Assembly: GCA_002364085.1 (NCBI GenBank)
Contig: DEXK01000013.1
Span: 62,001 to 126,000 of the forward strand
DNA: 64,000 nucleotides
Direction: 5' to 3'
Origin: Balneolaceae bacterium UBA3186
Lineage (GTDB): Bacteria; Bacteroidota; Rhodothermia; Balneolales; Balneolaceae
The position numbers and the translations under genes are program-made. How positions within the stretch are numbered: position 1 is the first letter of the stretch; each line of letters opens with the position of its first letter. The notes under the pieces were generated by a model. It had not been told where the DNA came from. It worked only from the letters and a program-made list of their open reading frames with translations, and made no database searches. Of the stretch, positions 33,607-42,976 are shown piece after piece.

Positions 33607-34839
33607 TGTCATTGGAATTTTATACCCGTCAATGAATACATCCAGAATTTTAGTAGAAGTTTGGAAAGGATCGCCAGTTGAAACAAAGATGTTAGCTTTT
33701 TTCCCAACTTCGATAGACCCAAGTTCATCTCCTACGCCCATGATCTCTGCAGCATTGATCGTGATGGCTTTTAAAGCTTCTTCTCTACCCATTCCATAGG
33801 TAGCGGCAAAACCTGCGTTATATGGAAGATTACGAGAGTTTTCGGTATCCATTGTTCTTAAAGCAACTTTAATTCCGGCTTTCTGCATCAATCCGGGATT
33901 TTTATAAGCGGTATCGTAGGCATCAGAACCTCTTGTTGGAGTTGAGAGTACAGGACCTGTAATTACCGGGAATCCTGATTTCGCGATTTCATCAGCTACT
34001 CTCCAACCCTCAGCAACACCGGTAAGCACTACATTTTTGTAACCACGTTCTTCAACCCATTCCAAAGCACTTGTAATGTCTTTGGCAGAATTTACTTCTA
34101 TATAAAGTAATACTTCACCGGTAACAACTTTAGCAAGTGCTTCCATTTCAGGATAGTAACGAGCTGCGTCAGACTCTTTTATCTTAGCATAAAGTTCAGC
34201 TTTGTCAAAAGCATCGTTAATTGTTTCCTGAGCTCTTTCTCTGGCTTTTTCGATTTGCTCCGGTGTTCTTCTTCTCCAGCCTCTCTGAGCTGATGAAGGG
34301 AAGTTCATCACAACTCCTTTAGATCCGGCGTACATTTGATCTGGAGTGTAGCCAAACAAGCTTATTGTTGCAGCTGTACCGGGTAGAGGTCCTCCTGCCG
34401 GCATCGTTAAAGCAGAAGTAACACCACTAACTCTTGTTACCGGAATTGCTACTGAATTAGGATTAACAGCAGTTAAAGCTTGCATATTCGGAGTGATTTC
34501 CCCGAATTCTCTGAAGTCATTGGCTTCTGATATACTGCCAATTTCAGATAGACCAAGACGGGTCCCGGAATCGATCATGCCGGGATAGATTTCCTGACCG
34601 GAATAATCTATTACCTGAGCATCGCCCGGAATATTGATATTCGCTCCAACCGCTTCAATAATACCATTATTAATGATAATGGTACCTTTTTCAATAACAC
34701 CATTGGTAACGGTGTAGATCTTTGCGTTTGTAAGAGCAAATTTAGAGTTATCAGCTCGTACTATACCGCCATCATTTTGCGCAACGGCAAACAGTGGTAA
34801 TAATACAAGTACACTTAATATGGATATAAATTTTTTCAT
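33526..34839 (-). CDS. Exported amidohydrolase-family protein lacking the metal-binding HxH motif
   Basis: A 437-residue protein with a signal peptide (1-20, ending AVAQ). It has the small beta-sandwich flanks of imidazolonepropionase-like amidohydrolases (ALTNAKIYTVTNGVIEKGTIIINNG at the start; GSIEVGKKANIFVSTGDPF near the end). At the site where catalytic members have HxH it reads YPGMIDSGTRLGLSE, and the later His and Asp ligands are also not evident. It is thus probably non-catalytic. The ATG at 34839 has GAGG six bases upstream, so it is preferred over the overlapping GTG at 34851. Last gene of a leftward cluster; its 3' end is duplicated 1.3 kb away. Confidence 0.85.
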   Translation of the reverse strand: MKKFISILSVLVLLPLFAVAQNDGGIVRADNSKFALTNAKIYTVTNGVIEKGTIIINNGIIEAVGANINIPGDAQVIDYSGQEIYPGMIDSGTRLGLSEIGSISEANDFREFGEITPNMQALTAVNPNSVAIPVTRVSGVTSALTMPAGGPLPGTAATISLFGYTPDQMYAGSKGVVMNFPSSAQRGWRRRTPEQIEKARERAQETINDAFDKAELYAKIKESDAARYYPEMEALAKVVTGEVLLYIEVNSAKDITSALEWVEERGYKNVVLTGVAEGWRVADEIAKSGFPVITGPVLSTPTRGSDAYDTAYKNPGLMQKAGIKVALRTMDTENSRNLPYNAGFAATYGMGREEALKAITINAAEIMGVGDELGSIEVGKKANIFVSTGDPFQTSTKILDVFIDGYKIPMTSRHTELYDEFLNRTPGLNKNATKVDG

Positions 34840-34847
34840 TGTGTTCC

Positions 34848-36224
34848 TCACTTGTTGTTAAAGAGGTCGTAGAAATTCACCACATTTGCACCTTCCATGC
34901 ATTTGTCGTGATCATCAGCGTAAAAAATTTGAACATTTTCCACTGTAGACTCAGGGTCAATATAGATTCTCTGGTCAGCTACATCATTTTCGATGTCAAA
35001 GTACTTTACACCGTCAACGAAAGTCATTTGTGGTACAGCATAAATTGATAAAGGATGTGAATCAAAAATAGCAATATCAGCATCTTTTCCTTTTTCCAAA
35101 GAACCAACACGATTATCGATACCTAGTTGTTTAGCAGGATTTAAAGTAATCAAAGCCAAAGCTTCATTATCAGATAAGTCGCCATACTTTTGTGTTTTAG
35201 CTGCTTCATGAAACAGGTGGCGAATTAGCTCGCCTGAGTCAGAGTTGATCGAAGTGTTTACACCATTCTTAGTTAGGATAGCTGCGTTATAAGCTGTTGA
35301 GTAGTAAACTTCTAGCTTATACGCCCACCAATCAGCAAAAACAGAAGCAGAAGCACCAAACTCAGCAAGTTCAGGAGCTACCTTATAAGCTTCATTAGCA
35401 TGTTGAAAAGTTAATCGCTCGATACCAAAATCTGAGAATACTTTCATAAGCATATAGATCTCATCAGCACGATAAGAATGGCAGTGAACCAATACTTCGC
35501 CTTCAAGAATATCTACCATAGTTTCCATTCTAAGACTATACTCAGGAGCTACTTTTCTGGAGCTTTTATTTGAACGGTACTCGTTCCAGGCATCACGGTA
35601 TTTAACAGCATCACTAAATGTATTTCTTAGCATTGCTTCAACACCCATTCTACTCTGTGGCTGAATACCACGGGAACGTCCGCCGCGAGTTGGATTTTCA
35701 CCTAAGGCAAACTTAATAGTTCTTGGAGCGCCTTCGAAACGAAGGTCATCCGGATTGGTTGATCCCCAACGAAGTTTCAAGGTTTCATTTTGCCCACCAA
35801 TTACATTCGCAGAACCATGCATAAGATGGATAGAAGTAACTCCACCGGCTAATGCTCTGTATATAGAAACATCAAGAGGATCTACAACATCTTCCATGCT
35901 TACTTCAGCAGTAACTTGGCTGGTTCCTTCATTAATAGAAGTACCTGCAATATGTGAATGTGCGTCAATGATGCCCGGCATTACAAATTTTCCGGTAGCA
36001 TCAACTTCTTCAACTCCGTTAGGAGCTTTCAGATTCTTACCGATTCGGTCAATTTTGCCATTACGTACAAGAACATCTGTATTCTCGAGAGTTCCGTCAG
36101 TAATGGTGATAACTGTACCATTTTTTATCAGTACATCTCCTTTTTTGGTCTGTGCATGCAGTGCTGAAACACACAGAAACAGAATAAACAAGGAGGAAGT
36201 TTTAATCATTTTGGTTAATCTCAT
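34848..36224 (-). CDS. Exported amidohydrolase with intact metal site
   Basis: A 458-residue exported hydrolase of the imidazolonepropionase-like group. Signal peptide (to about 25, LHAQ). Metal ligands are visible in order: 'GIIDAHSHIAG' (HxH), 'VLVHCHSYRADE', 'LTFQHANEAY', and 'TSINSDSGE' (Asp). The C-terminal flank 'GSLEKGKDADIAIFDSHPLSIYAVPQMTFVDG' is typical. The substrate is unknown; this group often acts on cyclic amides or peptides. The ATG at 36224 follows GATGAGG at good spacing and is one base past the stop of the upstream gene, so it is preferred over the ATG at 36236. It lies between two paralogues without ligands. Confidence 0.88.
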   Translation of the reverse strand: MRLTKMIKTSSLFILFLCVSALHAQTKKGDVLIKNGTVITITDGTLENTDVLVRNGKIDRIGKNLKAPNGVEEVDATGKFVMPGIIDAHSHIAGTSINEGTSQVTAEVSMEDVVDPLDVSIYRALAGGVTSIHLMHGSANVIGGQNETLKLRWGSTNPDDLRFEGAPRTIKFALGENPTRGGRSRGIQPQSRMGVEAMLRNTFSDAVKYRDAWNEYRSNKSSRKVAPEYSLRMETMVDILEGEVLVHCHSYRADEIYMLMKVFSDFGIERLTFQHANEAYKVAPELAEFGASASVFADWWAYKLEVYYSTAYNAAILTKNGVNTSINSDSGELIRHLFHEAAKTQKYGDLSDNEALALITLNPAKQLGIDNRVGSLEKGKDADIAIFDSHPLSIYAVPQMTFVDGVKYFDIENDVADQRIYIDPESTVENVQIFYADDHDKCMEGANVVNFYDLFNNK

Positions 36225-36225
36225 T

Positions 36226-37911
36226 TTAGGCCTCATCTTTTGTGGCTTGAATTGGGAAAGAAACGTTAAAAGCTGCTACACTGGCTTCTGCTTCATAACT
36301 GGTTCCGTCTACAACACCTTCAACTACTATATCTATAGATTGTCCACCTGCATCGATAGAAAAGTCAAAAGTTAGTTCGTTATTCAAAAAGCTAATGTTT
36401 TGAAGATCTACATCGGGAGTTCCATCAGAACTGGTCATTATTCCTGATAGCATACCTGATTCGTTAGTAAAGATCATTTTACCGGTTTGGGTACCCTGAG
36501 GTGTGGTAAATTCATAACTCCATGTGCCTATCAAAGCTTGCATACCAGCAGGATTAGCTTCACCATCTTCAGCTTTTCGTGCTCCTGTCTTCAGATCGTA
36601 TTCATATTTTACACCGTCAACAAAAACATATTTGATCTGTGACTCTTTATCGAAATAAGGACCTTTTGAAACAACCAAGTTTCCAATTTTACCTTCATCA
36701 AGAGTACCGGCCATATTACTGATTCCCAAAAGGGCTGCAGCATTGGTGGTAAGAGCAGCAAGAGCTTCATCTTCACTTAGTCCATTTTCAATAATAGTAA
36801 GAAGATTATTCTTTAAGTCATTAGCACGAGCATCAATAGATGAAAATCCGAATTTAATGCCTGCTTGCTGAAGTTGAGCATACTGAGTTACATATTTTTT
36901 ATAAAACTCCATTCTTCTTTCTTCAAGCCTTTTTACTTCATCAGACTTATCTTCTTCCTTACTGTCTTTAGGCTCTTTTGGCAGTTCAAGAGACATAAAT
37001 ACTTTAGTACCTGTACTTTTAATCTCATCAGCCAGATCCCAGCCTTCTTGAAGATTACCGAGCACAAGGTTAAAACCAAGCTCTTTTTGTAACCTCATGG
37101 CTCTTCTTGCTTCCAATGAATTTGAAGCGTTGTAGAAAATAGGCTGCTTTTTTTCAATAACAGGATAAAAGGCTTCTGAAACTCTATCTCTTGTCGGACG
37201 TGCAATTCCTGTGGGATTAGAAGCATATAGTTCCGAATGGCTCTTCGAAAGCTCTGCATTTCTGTAAAGATTTCTGAATTTCGCCATAATTCCCAATGTG
37301 TTACCTGGATATGCACCAGGAGCGCCTGAAAATTGTGAGTACAATGAAGAACCTTCTGATAAGATCAACTTATCCGGATGGTCAGCATCTCTTAAGAGAA
37401 TAAGAGCACCTGAACCTGGAAGCATTCTTCCATAAGGTACTGTATGCGAAATAGTGAAGCCTACTTTTCTCATTGCTTCAATACTATTCTCATCTACTTT
37501 GATCTGTTCAACTACTTGATTTTCAGGAGTAATTCCTGCGTAATAATTTGGTGGATCCGGTGTAAATAAGTTGTCAGGTCTTTCAGGACTTTCAGGTCTG
37601 TCGGCACCTGTATTTGCCATTCCGTCAATAAATCCAGGATAAATGAACATATCAGTACCATCGAGTACTTCAGCATCGGAAGGTATATTTACGTTTTTAC
37701 CAATGGCAGTTATCAACCCGTCTGTAATTACAATAGTCGCTTCTTCCATCATTTTACCGGGAGCCTGAATAATCGTCGCATTCGTAATAGCGAATGTACG
37801 AGTTGCAGGAGATTCACCGGTAGGATCGCTTTGAGCATGTAAACTACTGGCTAACCCTATCAATGGAAGAATGAATATCAGACGAAAAAGTGTTTTTCGA
37901 AGTATTTTCAT
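36226..37911 (-). CDS. Exported amidohydrolase-family protein lacking HxH, with extra C-terminal domain
   Basis: A 561-residue protein with a signal peptide (to about 27, SLHAQ), an amidohydrolase-like body and an additional 110-residue domain after about residue 440. The HxH position reads YPGFIDGMANTGADRPE, so the catalytic metal motif is absent. The body keeps 'ALAALTTNAAALLGISNMAGTLDEGKIGNLVVSKGP'. The extra domain (GTWSYEFTTPQGTQTGKMIFTNES...) looks like a small beta-barrel or lipocalin-type fold. A Lys/Glu-rich insertion (KEPKDSKEEDKSDEVKRL) interrupts the middle. First gene of the amidohydrolase trio, directly upstream of the intact paralogue. Confidence 0.83.
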   Translation of the reverse strand: MKILRKTLFRLIFILPLIGLASSLHAQSDPTGESPATRTFAITNATIIQAPGKMMEEATIVITDGLITAIGKNVNIPSDAEVLDGTDMFIYPGFIDGMANTGADRPESPERPDNLFTPDPPNYYAGITPENQVVEQIKVDENSIEAMRKVGFTISHTVPYGRMLPGSGALILLRDADHPDKLILSEGSSLYSQFSGAPGAYPGNTLGIMAKFRNLYRNAELSKSHSELYASNPTGIARPTRDRVSEAFYPVIEKKQPIFYNASNSLEARRAMRLQKELGFNLVLGNLQEGWDLADEIKSTGTKVFMSLELPKEPKDSKEEDKSDEVKRLEERRMEFYKKYVTQYAQLQQAGIKFGFSSIDARANDLKNNLLTIIENGLSEDEALAALTTNAAALLGISNMAGTLDEGKIGNLVVSKGPYFDKESQIKYVFVDGVKYEYDLKTGARKAEDGEANPAGMQALIGTWSYEFTTPQGTQTGKMIFTNESGMLSGIMTSSDGTPDVDLQNISFLNNELTFDFSIDAGGQSIDIVVEGVVDGTSYEAEASVAAFNVSFPIQATKDEA

Positions 37912-38025
37912 TCTTGATTATTTAGTTAGTTTGAATTGGTTGTTACTAATATATCTTATTGAAACCGTACAAGCTAAATATTAGATAATCAATTAAGTAA
38001 AAATGTGTTTAAAAAACGGTACTAA

Positions 38026-38898
38026 CTACTTTCCGTTAACCACTACAGCGAGTTTGCCATTGTGATATGCAAGTCGGGTAATTGTATTCAGATTATAATT
38101 AGAAAGATCGGCGAGTAACTCCCACTTATTCGAATTTTTATTCTGAAGATCGTAGATGTAGAGATTACTTTCATTACCCATAACAATGAACCGATCATCG
38201 ATCCAAGCCATATCTTCTGCGCCTGGAAGAGTAGAAGTAATTTGTTCAACTGATTGACTGTCATTCAGTTTTGATCTCATTATGATCCATGTATCGGGAT
38301 CTGTTTTATCAACAAAGCTAAAATCCTGAGTTCCCGGAATTCTGTGAATGGATCGCCCCGGATTGTTTTGCAGTAGTTCACTTTTCCCTGTTGCTACGTT
38401 TATTTTTTGTAATGTAGCAGGTTCTCCCAAAACGAATGCTACGATCGTAGCTTCTGAAATCCAGGCATAATAACCAATTTTCAGATCTGGGATCAATACT
38501 TGAGGAGTTTTATCTTTTATAGAATACTGATATAACAATTGCAAACCATCAGGATCAAGTCTAACAGCAGAAATATGAGTTCCATCCGGAGTTAATACGG
38601 GTGAATATTCGCCCCCTAATGTAGTAGAAAGCCAACTTTTGTTTCCGGATTGAATATCGTACCAGAGAATATCGGTTTGTTCGTTTCTGGTTGAAGCAAA
38701 AAGTAAGGCCTTACCATCTTTAGTAAATGATGGCTGATTATCATAGCCCTCATTATCTGATGCATTAACAGGATTGGTAAGCTCAAATCCTGATTCAGTT
38801 TTGGTTAAATCAAATAAATAAACCTCAGTGCTTTGTTGCGCATGTGCAACTATGTTGATACTGAATGTTAGTAGAAAAAGAATGGTAATTTTTTTCAT
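38026..38898 (-). CDS. Periplasmic TolB-like beta-propeller protein
   Basis: A 290-residue exported protein (signal peptide 1-20, AHAQ) with WD40-like/PD40 repeats: 'NQPSFTKDGKALLFASTRNEQTDILWYDIQSG', 'GGEYSPVLTPDGTHISAVRLDPDG', and similar blades. This resembles the propeller of TolB and of prolyl oligopeptidase-like proteins, with no catalytic domain. It overlaps the stop of the upstream lipoprotein gene (ATGA), so the two are translationally coupled, and it precedes the amidohydrolase trio by 114 bases. A role in binding peptides or proteins is inference. Confidence 0.8.
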   Translation of the reverse strand: MKKITILFLLTFSINIVAHAQQSTEVYLFDLTKTESGFELTNPVNASDNEGYDNQPSFTKDGKALLFASTRNEQTDILWYDIQSGNKSWLSTTLGGEYSPVLTPDGTHISAVRLDPDGLQLLYQYSIKDKTPQVLIPDLKIGYYAWISEATIVAFVLGEPATLQKINVATGKSELLQNNPGRSIHRIPGTQDFSFVDKTDPDTWIIMRSKLNDSQSVEQITSTLPGAEDMAWIDDRFIVMGNESNLYIYDLQNKNSNKWELLADLSNYNLNTITRLAYHNGKLAVVVNGK

Positions 38899-39329
38899 GT
38901 TTCAATGGGTTTCATTCTGGAAAAAGGGTAGCCATTACAGCCCGTTTTTGGATTTTCACGATCAACGGTGTCAATATTTTCTGCTGAATCGGCAGTCAGT
39001 GCGTTATAAGTAGTTAAACAGAATCCCCATAAAAATGGAGACATATTATTAAATGTGACCCAATCTATTCGGGTATATAACTTTGGGTCGTATGGATTTA
39101 AAGAATCGTTTTTAGCAATAAAATATTGGTCTTCAATATTCCACTTTAGAATATGAAAACGTGTGGATGGTTTTTGAAGAAATACTTTATCATTTAATTC
39201 GTATTGAATGCTGTAATCATCCTCAAAGCTACCCAGCAGGTAGCCCGGAGCATTTTGATTTGGTTTGTTGCAACCAAAAAGTAAAACTGCAAAAAAAAGC
39301 AGAGCCATTATAAACTTAAAACTATCCAT
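38895..39329 (-). CDS. Small lipoprotein of unknown function
   Basis: A 144-residue lipoprotein (lipobox LLFGC, Cys20). The body is Tyr/Asp-rich, with 'SIQYELNDKVFLQKPSTRFHILKW' then 'WVTFNNMSPFLWGFCLTTYNALTADS', and two further Cys (about 103 and 130) that might pair. I do not recognise the family. It overlaps the start of the propeller gene by four bases, so the two probably act together at the membrane. The divergent neighbour (T9SS nuclease) is 107 bases away. Confidence 0.7.
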   Translation of the reverse strand: MDSFKFIMALLFFAVLLFGCNKPNQNAPGYLLGSFEDDYSIQYELNDKVFLQKPSTRFHILKWNIEDQYFIAKNDSLNPYDPKLYTRIDWVTFNNMSPFLWGFCLTTYNALTADSAENIDTVDRENPKTGCNGYPFSRMKPIET

Positions 39330-39400
39330 AAACGAAGGTAAAGAAACTAATCTTTATATTTTAATACATTAATTTTTACGCAGAGTTAACAAGAGAATGG

Positions 39401-39408
39401 TATCTTTG
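39401..39408 (+). promoter_or_regulatory. TAnnTTTG promoter element upstream of the secreted nuclease gene
   Basis: TATCTTTG matches the -7 consensus, 29 bases ahead of the ATG, in the divergent spacer with the leftward lipoprotein gene. A clear -33 TTTG is not visible. Confidence 0.45.
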
Positions 39409-39436
39409 TAAGAACTCAAATTCCTAAAAGTAATTC

Positions 39437-42034
39437 ATGAAATTTTTACGCTCTTTTTTATCAATAGTCATCTTTTCAACATTTTTTACCTTAACAATAC
39501 AAGCTCAATTCTTCGAGAATTTTGATAGTGGAGAAAAAACCGGTTATTCAGGAGCTTCTGTTACCCTAAGTACAGGGAATTGGTTTTTGGATGATGCATT
39601 ATTGGGAAATTTAAGTAATGACAAATTTAACGGTTCTCAAAGTGTGAGAATGGATAGAAGAAATGGAAGAACCGGAAATATCTATATGCAGTTTGATAAG
39701 CCGAACGGCGCGGATGAAGTTTCTTTTCATTTAGCACATTACGGCAATAACTCTGAAGATGCAGCTCTTCAGGTTCAGTATTCTACTGATGGAGGCTCAA
39801 ATTGGACGAATGTAGGAGATGTGATAATTGCTCCTTCAACACTTACAGAATATACCATCCCTGTGGAAGTAGAAGGGAATATCAGATTTAAGTTTATTCA
39901 ATCTGCGGGAACTGATCGAATGAATATCGATGATATTAGAATCACGGATTATGTAGAAGCTGCCGCTGAAGCAACTATCAGTGTATTAGTGGATAACGCT
40001 ACTGCTAACAACTCAGATGTGATTTCTTTTGGATCTACCCTTGAAGGAAACCAGTTGACAAAAACTATGGAGATCAAAAATACAGGAAACCCTGATCTCG
40101 TAATTTCTGATGTAACAGTTACAGGTCAAGGTTTTTCATCATCAATGTTAACTGACAGTACATTAGCTTTCAATGAAACTACAGAGCTTACGCTTACTTT
40201 TGAGCCTACAACTGATGGTACATTTCAGGGAAATATCACTGTAACCAGTAATGCTGATAATGCATCAAGTTTTTCTCTTTCATTAAGTGGAGAAGGATTT
40301 GTTGATGGAGACGTGATCTCAATAGTTGATGCAAGACAACTTCAACTTGGAACACGAGTTACTGTAGCAGGTCGTGTTACTGTAGCGAATCAGTTTGGTG
40401 GTCCTTTATATATGCAGGATGGCACCGCAGGTATAGCTGTTTTTTGGCAACCTCTGCACATTGCAGCAGAAATTGGAGATTCAATTAAAGTTTCCGGTCC
40501 TTTAACAGTGTTTAAAGGCGGAGTTCCGGGAGCAGATGAAGATTTTCTTCTTCAGATCTCTGATACAGAAGAAGATGACAACATTGTTTACGAAGTATTT
40601 GATGTAGAAAAGAGAGAAGTAACTCCAAGAATTGTAAATCTTGAGCAACTGAATATGGAAGCTAATGAAGGTCAGTTAGTGGTTGTTCAAAATGTAACTA
40701 TCGATCATTCAGGAGCATTTCAGGGAAATCAGAACTATGATATAACTGATGCTGTAGGAGCTGCGGAAATGAGAATTGATAACAATACAAATCTGGTTGA
40801 TGCAATTGCACCAACAGAGCCTGCTAACATAATTGGGGTTATCGGCCAATTTGGTGGTACTTACCAACTGCTGCCAAGGTTTACCGAAGATATGGGTGTT
40901 GAAGAAGTTTCTTATCCGGGTGATGAAATATCTAAAGACCAAACGCTGGATGTGGTTACATGGAATGTTGAATGGTTCGGTGACGCCGGAAATGGTCCTG
41001 ACGATGATGATCTGCAATTACGAAATGTAATTACAGTAGTTGAAACCATTGATGCCGATATTTATGCACTTCAAGAAATTTCAAGTCCGAATAGATTTAA
41101 CGCTCTAGTTGACAGCTTAGAAGATTACGGAGGGTTCCTTGCAAATTTCTCACAAACTCAGGAAACAGCATTCCTATTTAAAAGAAGTAGCATAGATTCT
41201 CTTTCAGGTGTAACACTTTCATCAGGCGATGGATTTACTCAATCAAACTGGGCAAATGGACGCTATCCTTTGATGTTCAGATTTATCGCTGATATCAATA
41301 ATGAACAACAAGAGATATATGCTTTCAATATTCATGCAAAGGCGTTTGGTGACCAAGGGTCTTACGACCAAAGAGTTGCAGCTTCCGGAGAGCTAAAAGA
41401 ATATTTGGATAGAAACAGAGCCAGCGACAATGTGATAATGTTTGGTGATTATAACGATGAGATTGTGAGTTCTACATTTAATGGCAATGCGTCGCCATAC
41501 AAAAACTTCGATGATGATTTAGAATATACCGTAGTTACTAAAAAGCTTGAAGAAAACGGATTCGGATCTCAATCGAGCGGATCCTTTATAGATCACATTA
41601 CATTTACTTCAGAGCTTTCTGACGATTATTTTGAAGGCACAGAGCGAGTTGAAAATCCGTTTTATGTTGGAAGTTACCTAAGTACTACTTCTGATCATTT
41701 TCCGGTTTGGACGAGATTTAAGTTCGGAATACTTACAAGTAACGATGATGAAGTTCTTGCAACCCCAACATCCGTTGCTCTGAATCAAAATTATCCTAAC
41801 CCTTTCAATCCGAGCACAACTATCAGTTATACATTAGATTCTTCAACAAATGTAAGTTTGAGTGTATATGATATCACGGGCAGAAAAGTTGCTACACTGG
41901 TAAATGGAAGGCAGACAGCCGGTGCACAGGAAGTTAGATTTGATGCAAGCTCACTAGCATCCGGTGTGTATATTTACAGATTGGAAACTGCAACAGGAGC
42001 AAGTCTAACTAAGAAAATGGTTCTTATTAAGTAG
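39437..42034 (+). CDS. T9SS-secreted endonuclease/exonuclease/phosphatase-domain protein
   Basis: An 865-residue secreted protein. In order: signal peptide (to about 24, IQAQ); a jelly-roll-like carbohydrate-binding or adhesive region (25-175); a choice-of-anchor-D-like Ig domain (about 178-285); an OB-fold-like region (about 290-490); an EEP nuclease domain (about 505-750) with 'VVTWNVEWFGD', 'ADIYALQEI', 'FGDYND' and 'SDHFPVW'; and a T9SS type A sorting domain at the end (NQNYPNPFNPSTTISYTL...KKMVLIK). EEP enzymes hydrolyse phosphodiesters, so extracellular DNA is the likely substrate, giving phosphate or nucleosides. All EEP metal and catalytic motifs are visible. Confidence 0.9.
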   Translation: MKFLRSFLSIVIFSTFFTLTIQAQFFENFDSGEKTGYSGASVTLSTGNWFLDDALLGNLSNDKFNGSQSVRMDRRNGRTGNIYMQFDKPNGADEVSFHLAHYGNNSEDAALQVQYSTDGGSNWTNVGDVIIAPSTLTEYTIPVEVEGNIRFKFIQSAGTDRMNIDDIRITDYVEAAAEATISVLVDNATANNSDVISFGSTLEGNQLTKTMEIKNTGNPDLVISDVTVTGQGFSSSMLTDSTLAFNETTELTLTFEPTTDGTFQGNITVTSNADNASSFSLSLSGEGFVDGDVISIVDARQLQLGTRVTVAGRVTVANQFGGPLYMQDGTAGIAVFWQPLHIAAEIGDSIKVSGPLTVFKGGVPGADEDFLLQISDTEEDDNIVYEVFDVEKREVTPRIVNLEQLNMEANEGQLVVVQNVTIDHSGAFQGNQNYDITDAVGAAEMRIDNNTNLVDAIAPTEPANIIGVIGQFGGTYQLLPRFTEDMGVEEVSYPGDEISKDQTLDVVTWNVEWFGDAGNGPDDDDLQLRNVITVVETIDADIYALQEISSPNRFNALVDSLEDYGGFLANFSQTQETAFLFKRSSIDSLSGVTLSSGDGFTQSNWANGRYPLMFRFIADINNEQQEIYAFNIHAKAFGDQGSYDQRVAASGELKEYLDRNRASDNVIMFGDYNDEIVSSTFNGNASPYKNFDDDLEYTVVTKKLEENGFGSQSSGSFIDHITFTSELSDDYFEGTERVENPFYVGSYLSTTSDHFPVWTRFKFGILTSNDDEVLATPTSVALNQNYPNPFNPSTTISYTLDSSTNVSLSVYDITGRKVATLVNGRQTAGAQEVRFDASSLASGVYIYRLETATGASLTKKMVLIK

Positions 42035-42070
42035 AACCGAAAATCAACCAACATCCAACAAGGAAAACCC

Positions 42071-42115
42071 AACATCCAATCTCTAAATAAGTATATAATT
42101 TGAAGATTGGATGTT
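42071..42115. repeat. Palindrome at the nuclease/MerR convergent junction
   Basis: AACATCCAATCT and AGATTGGATGTT form a perfect 12-base inverted repeat with a 21-base A/T-rich loop. The left arm is preceded by another CCAACATCCAA. It can serve both converging genes as a terminator. Confidence 0.6.
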
Positions 42116-42131
42116 CGGAGTTGGTAGCTGA

Positions 42132-42887
42132 CTACGGAAGTTTATTTTCCGCAAACACATACATAGCGTCACGTAAGAATTTAGCTAAACCCGGCTGGTG
42201 TTTATCATAGAACTCCGTAAATCTGCTATCTGAAACATACATATCAGCTAGTCCCTTATACATTTCTGCATTGGTCTTATAGAATTTTTCATTCGTTTGA
42301 TGATGCCGTTTAATTACTGCTTGTACTTCAACTGAATCTGGTGCTAGATCCATTAATTCAGCTAGATCTTTAGCTTGTTGAATCTGCTCTTTTTTAATTG
42401 CATCAAAATCACTTTTTGTCATGTTGGTGACATTAGTATTTGATTCTGCTATAACTTTCGGGTCATATTTTTCAATAACTTCTTTTTTTATTTCTTCTAT
42501 CTCTTTTTTTGAAAATCCTTCATAAAGTTCTTCATCTGTTAACATAGTTTTCTTCTTTTTTAAATCTTCGATGGTTTTGTCTATGGTGTCTAGTAATTTT
42601 TCAAGCCTGTCTTTTCTGCTAAGGATCTGCTTCCTTTGAAAATCCAATGCTTTTAACCGGTCGAAATCAGGATCATCAAGAAGCTTTTTGATCTTTTTAA
42701 GTTCAAAATCCAGTTCTTTAAAAAAGAGTATCTGTTGTAATCGGTATAACTCTTCCTTTCCATAGTATCTGTAATTGGAGTCAGCTCTATCAGCAGGTTT
42801 CAGAAGCCCGATCTTATCGTAATAGCGAAGCGTCCGAATTGAAACTCCTGCTAATTTTGCTAGTTCACCAATGGAATATGTTCTCAT
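42132..42887 (-). CDS. MerR-family regulator with TipAS-type ligand domain
   Basis: A 251-residue regulator. N-terminal winged helix (1-70: YSIGELAKLAGVSIRTLRYYDKIGLLKPA). A long dimerisation coiled coil follows (about 75-120). The C-terminal domain (about 130-250) contains 'KKEQIQQAKDLAELMDLAPDSVEVQAVIKRHHQTNEKFY' and 'YVSDSRFTEFYDKHQPGLAKFLRDAMYVFAE', the TipAS antibiotic-recognition fold. TipAL-type regulators bind drugs and activate efflux genes or themselves. No transporter gene is adjacent; the neighbours are two T9SS cargo genes. It converges on the nuclease gene. Confidence 0.92.
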   Translation of the reverse strand: MRTYSIGELAKLAGVSIRTLRYYDKIGLLKPADRADSNYRYYGKEELYRLQQILFFKELDFELKKIKKLLDDPDFDRLKALDFQRKQILSRKDRLEKLLDTIDKTIEDLKKKKTMLTDEELYEGFSKKEIEEIKKEVIEKYDPKVIAESNTNVTNMTKSDFDAIKKEQIQQAKDLAELMDLAPDSVEVQAVIKRHHQTNEKFYKTNAEMYKGLADMYVSDSRFTEFYDKHQPGLAKFLRDAMYVFAENKLP

Positions 42888-42976
42888 GATTCTCTGATTT
42901 TTTACTAAGATAGGACATGACGAAAGGGGAGAGTCAAGAAGAAAATAAAAAATAGTTGAAATGTTATTTATTCAAA

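Noticed and set aside
34839..34851. GTG start for the last amidohydrolase-family gene
   Set aside because: The ATG at 34839 has GAGG at correct spacing and gives a normal signal peptide; the GTG would merely overlap the upstream stop.
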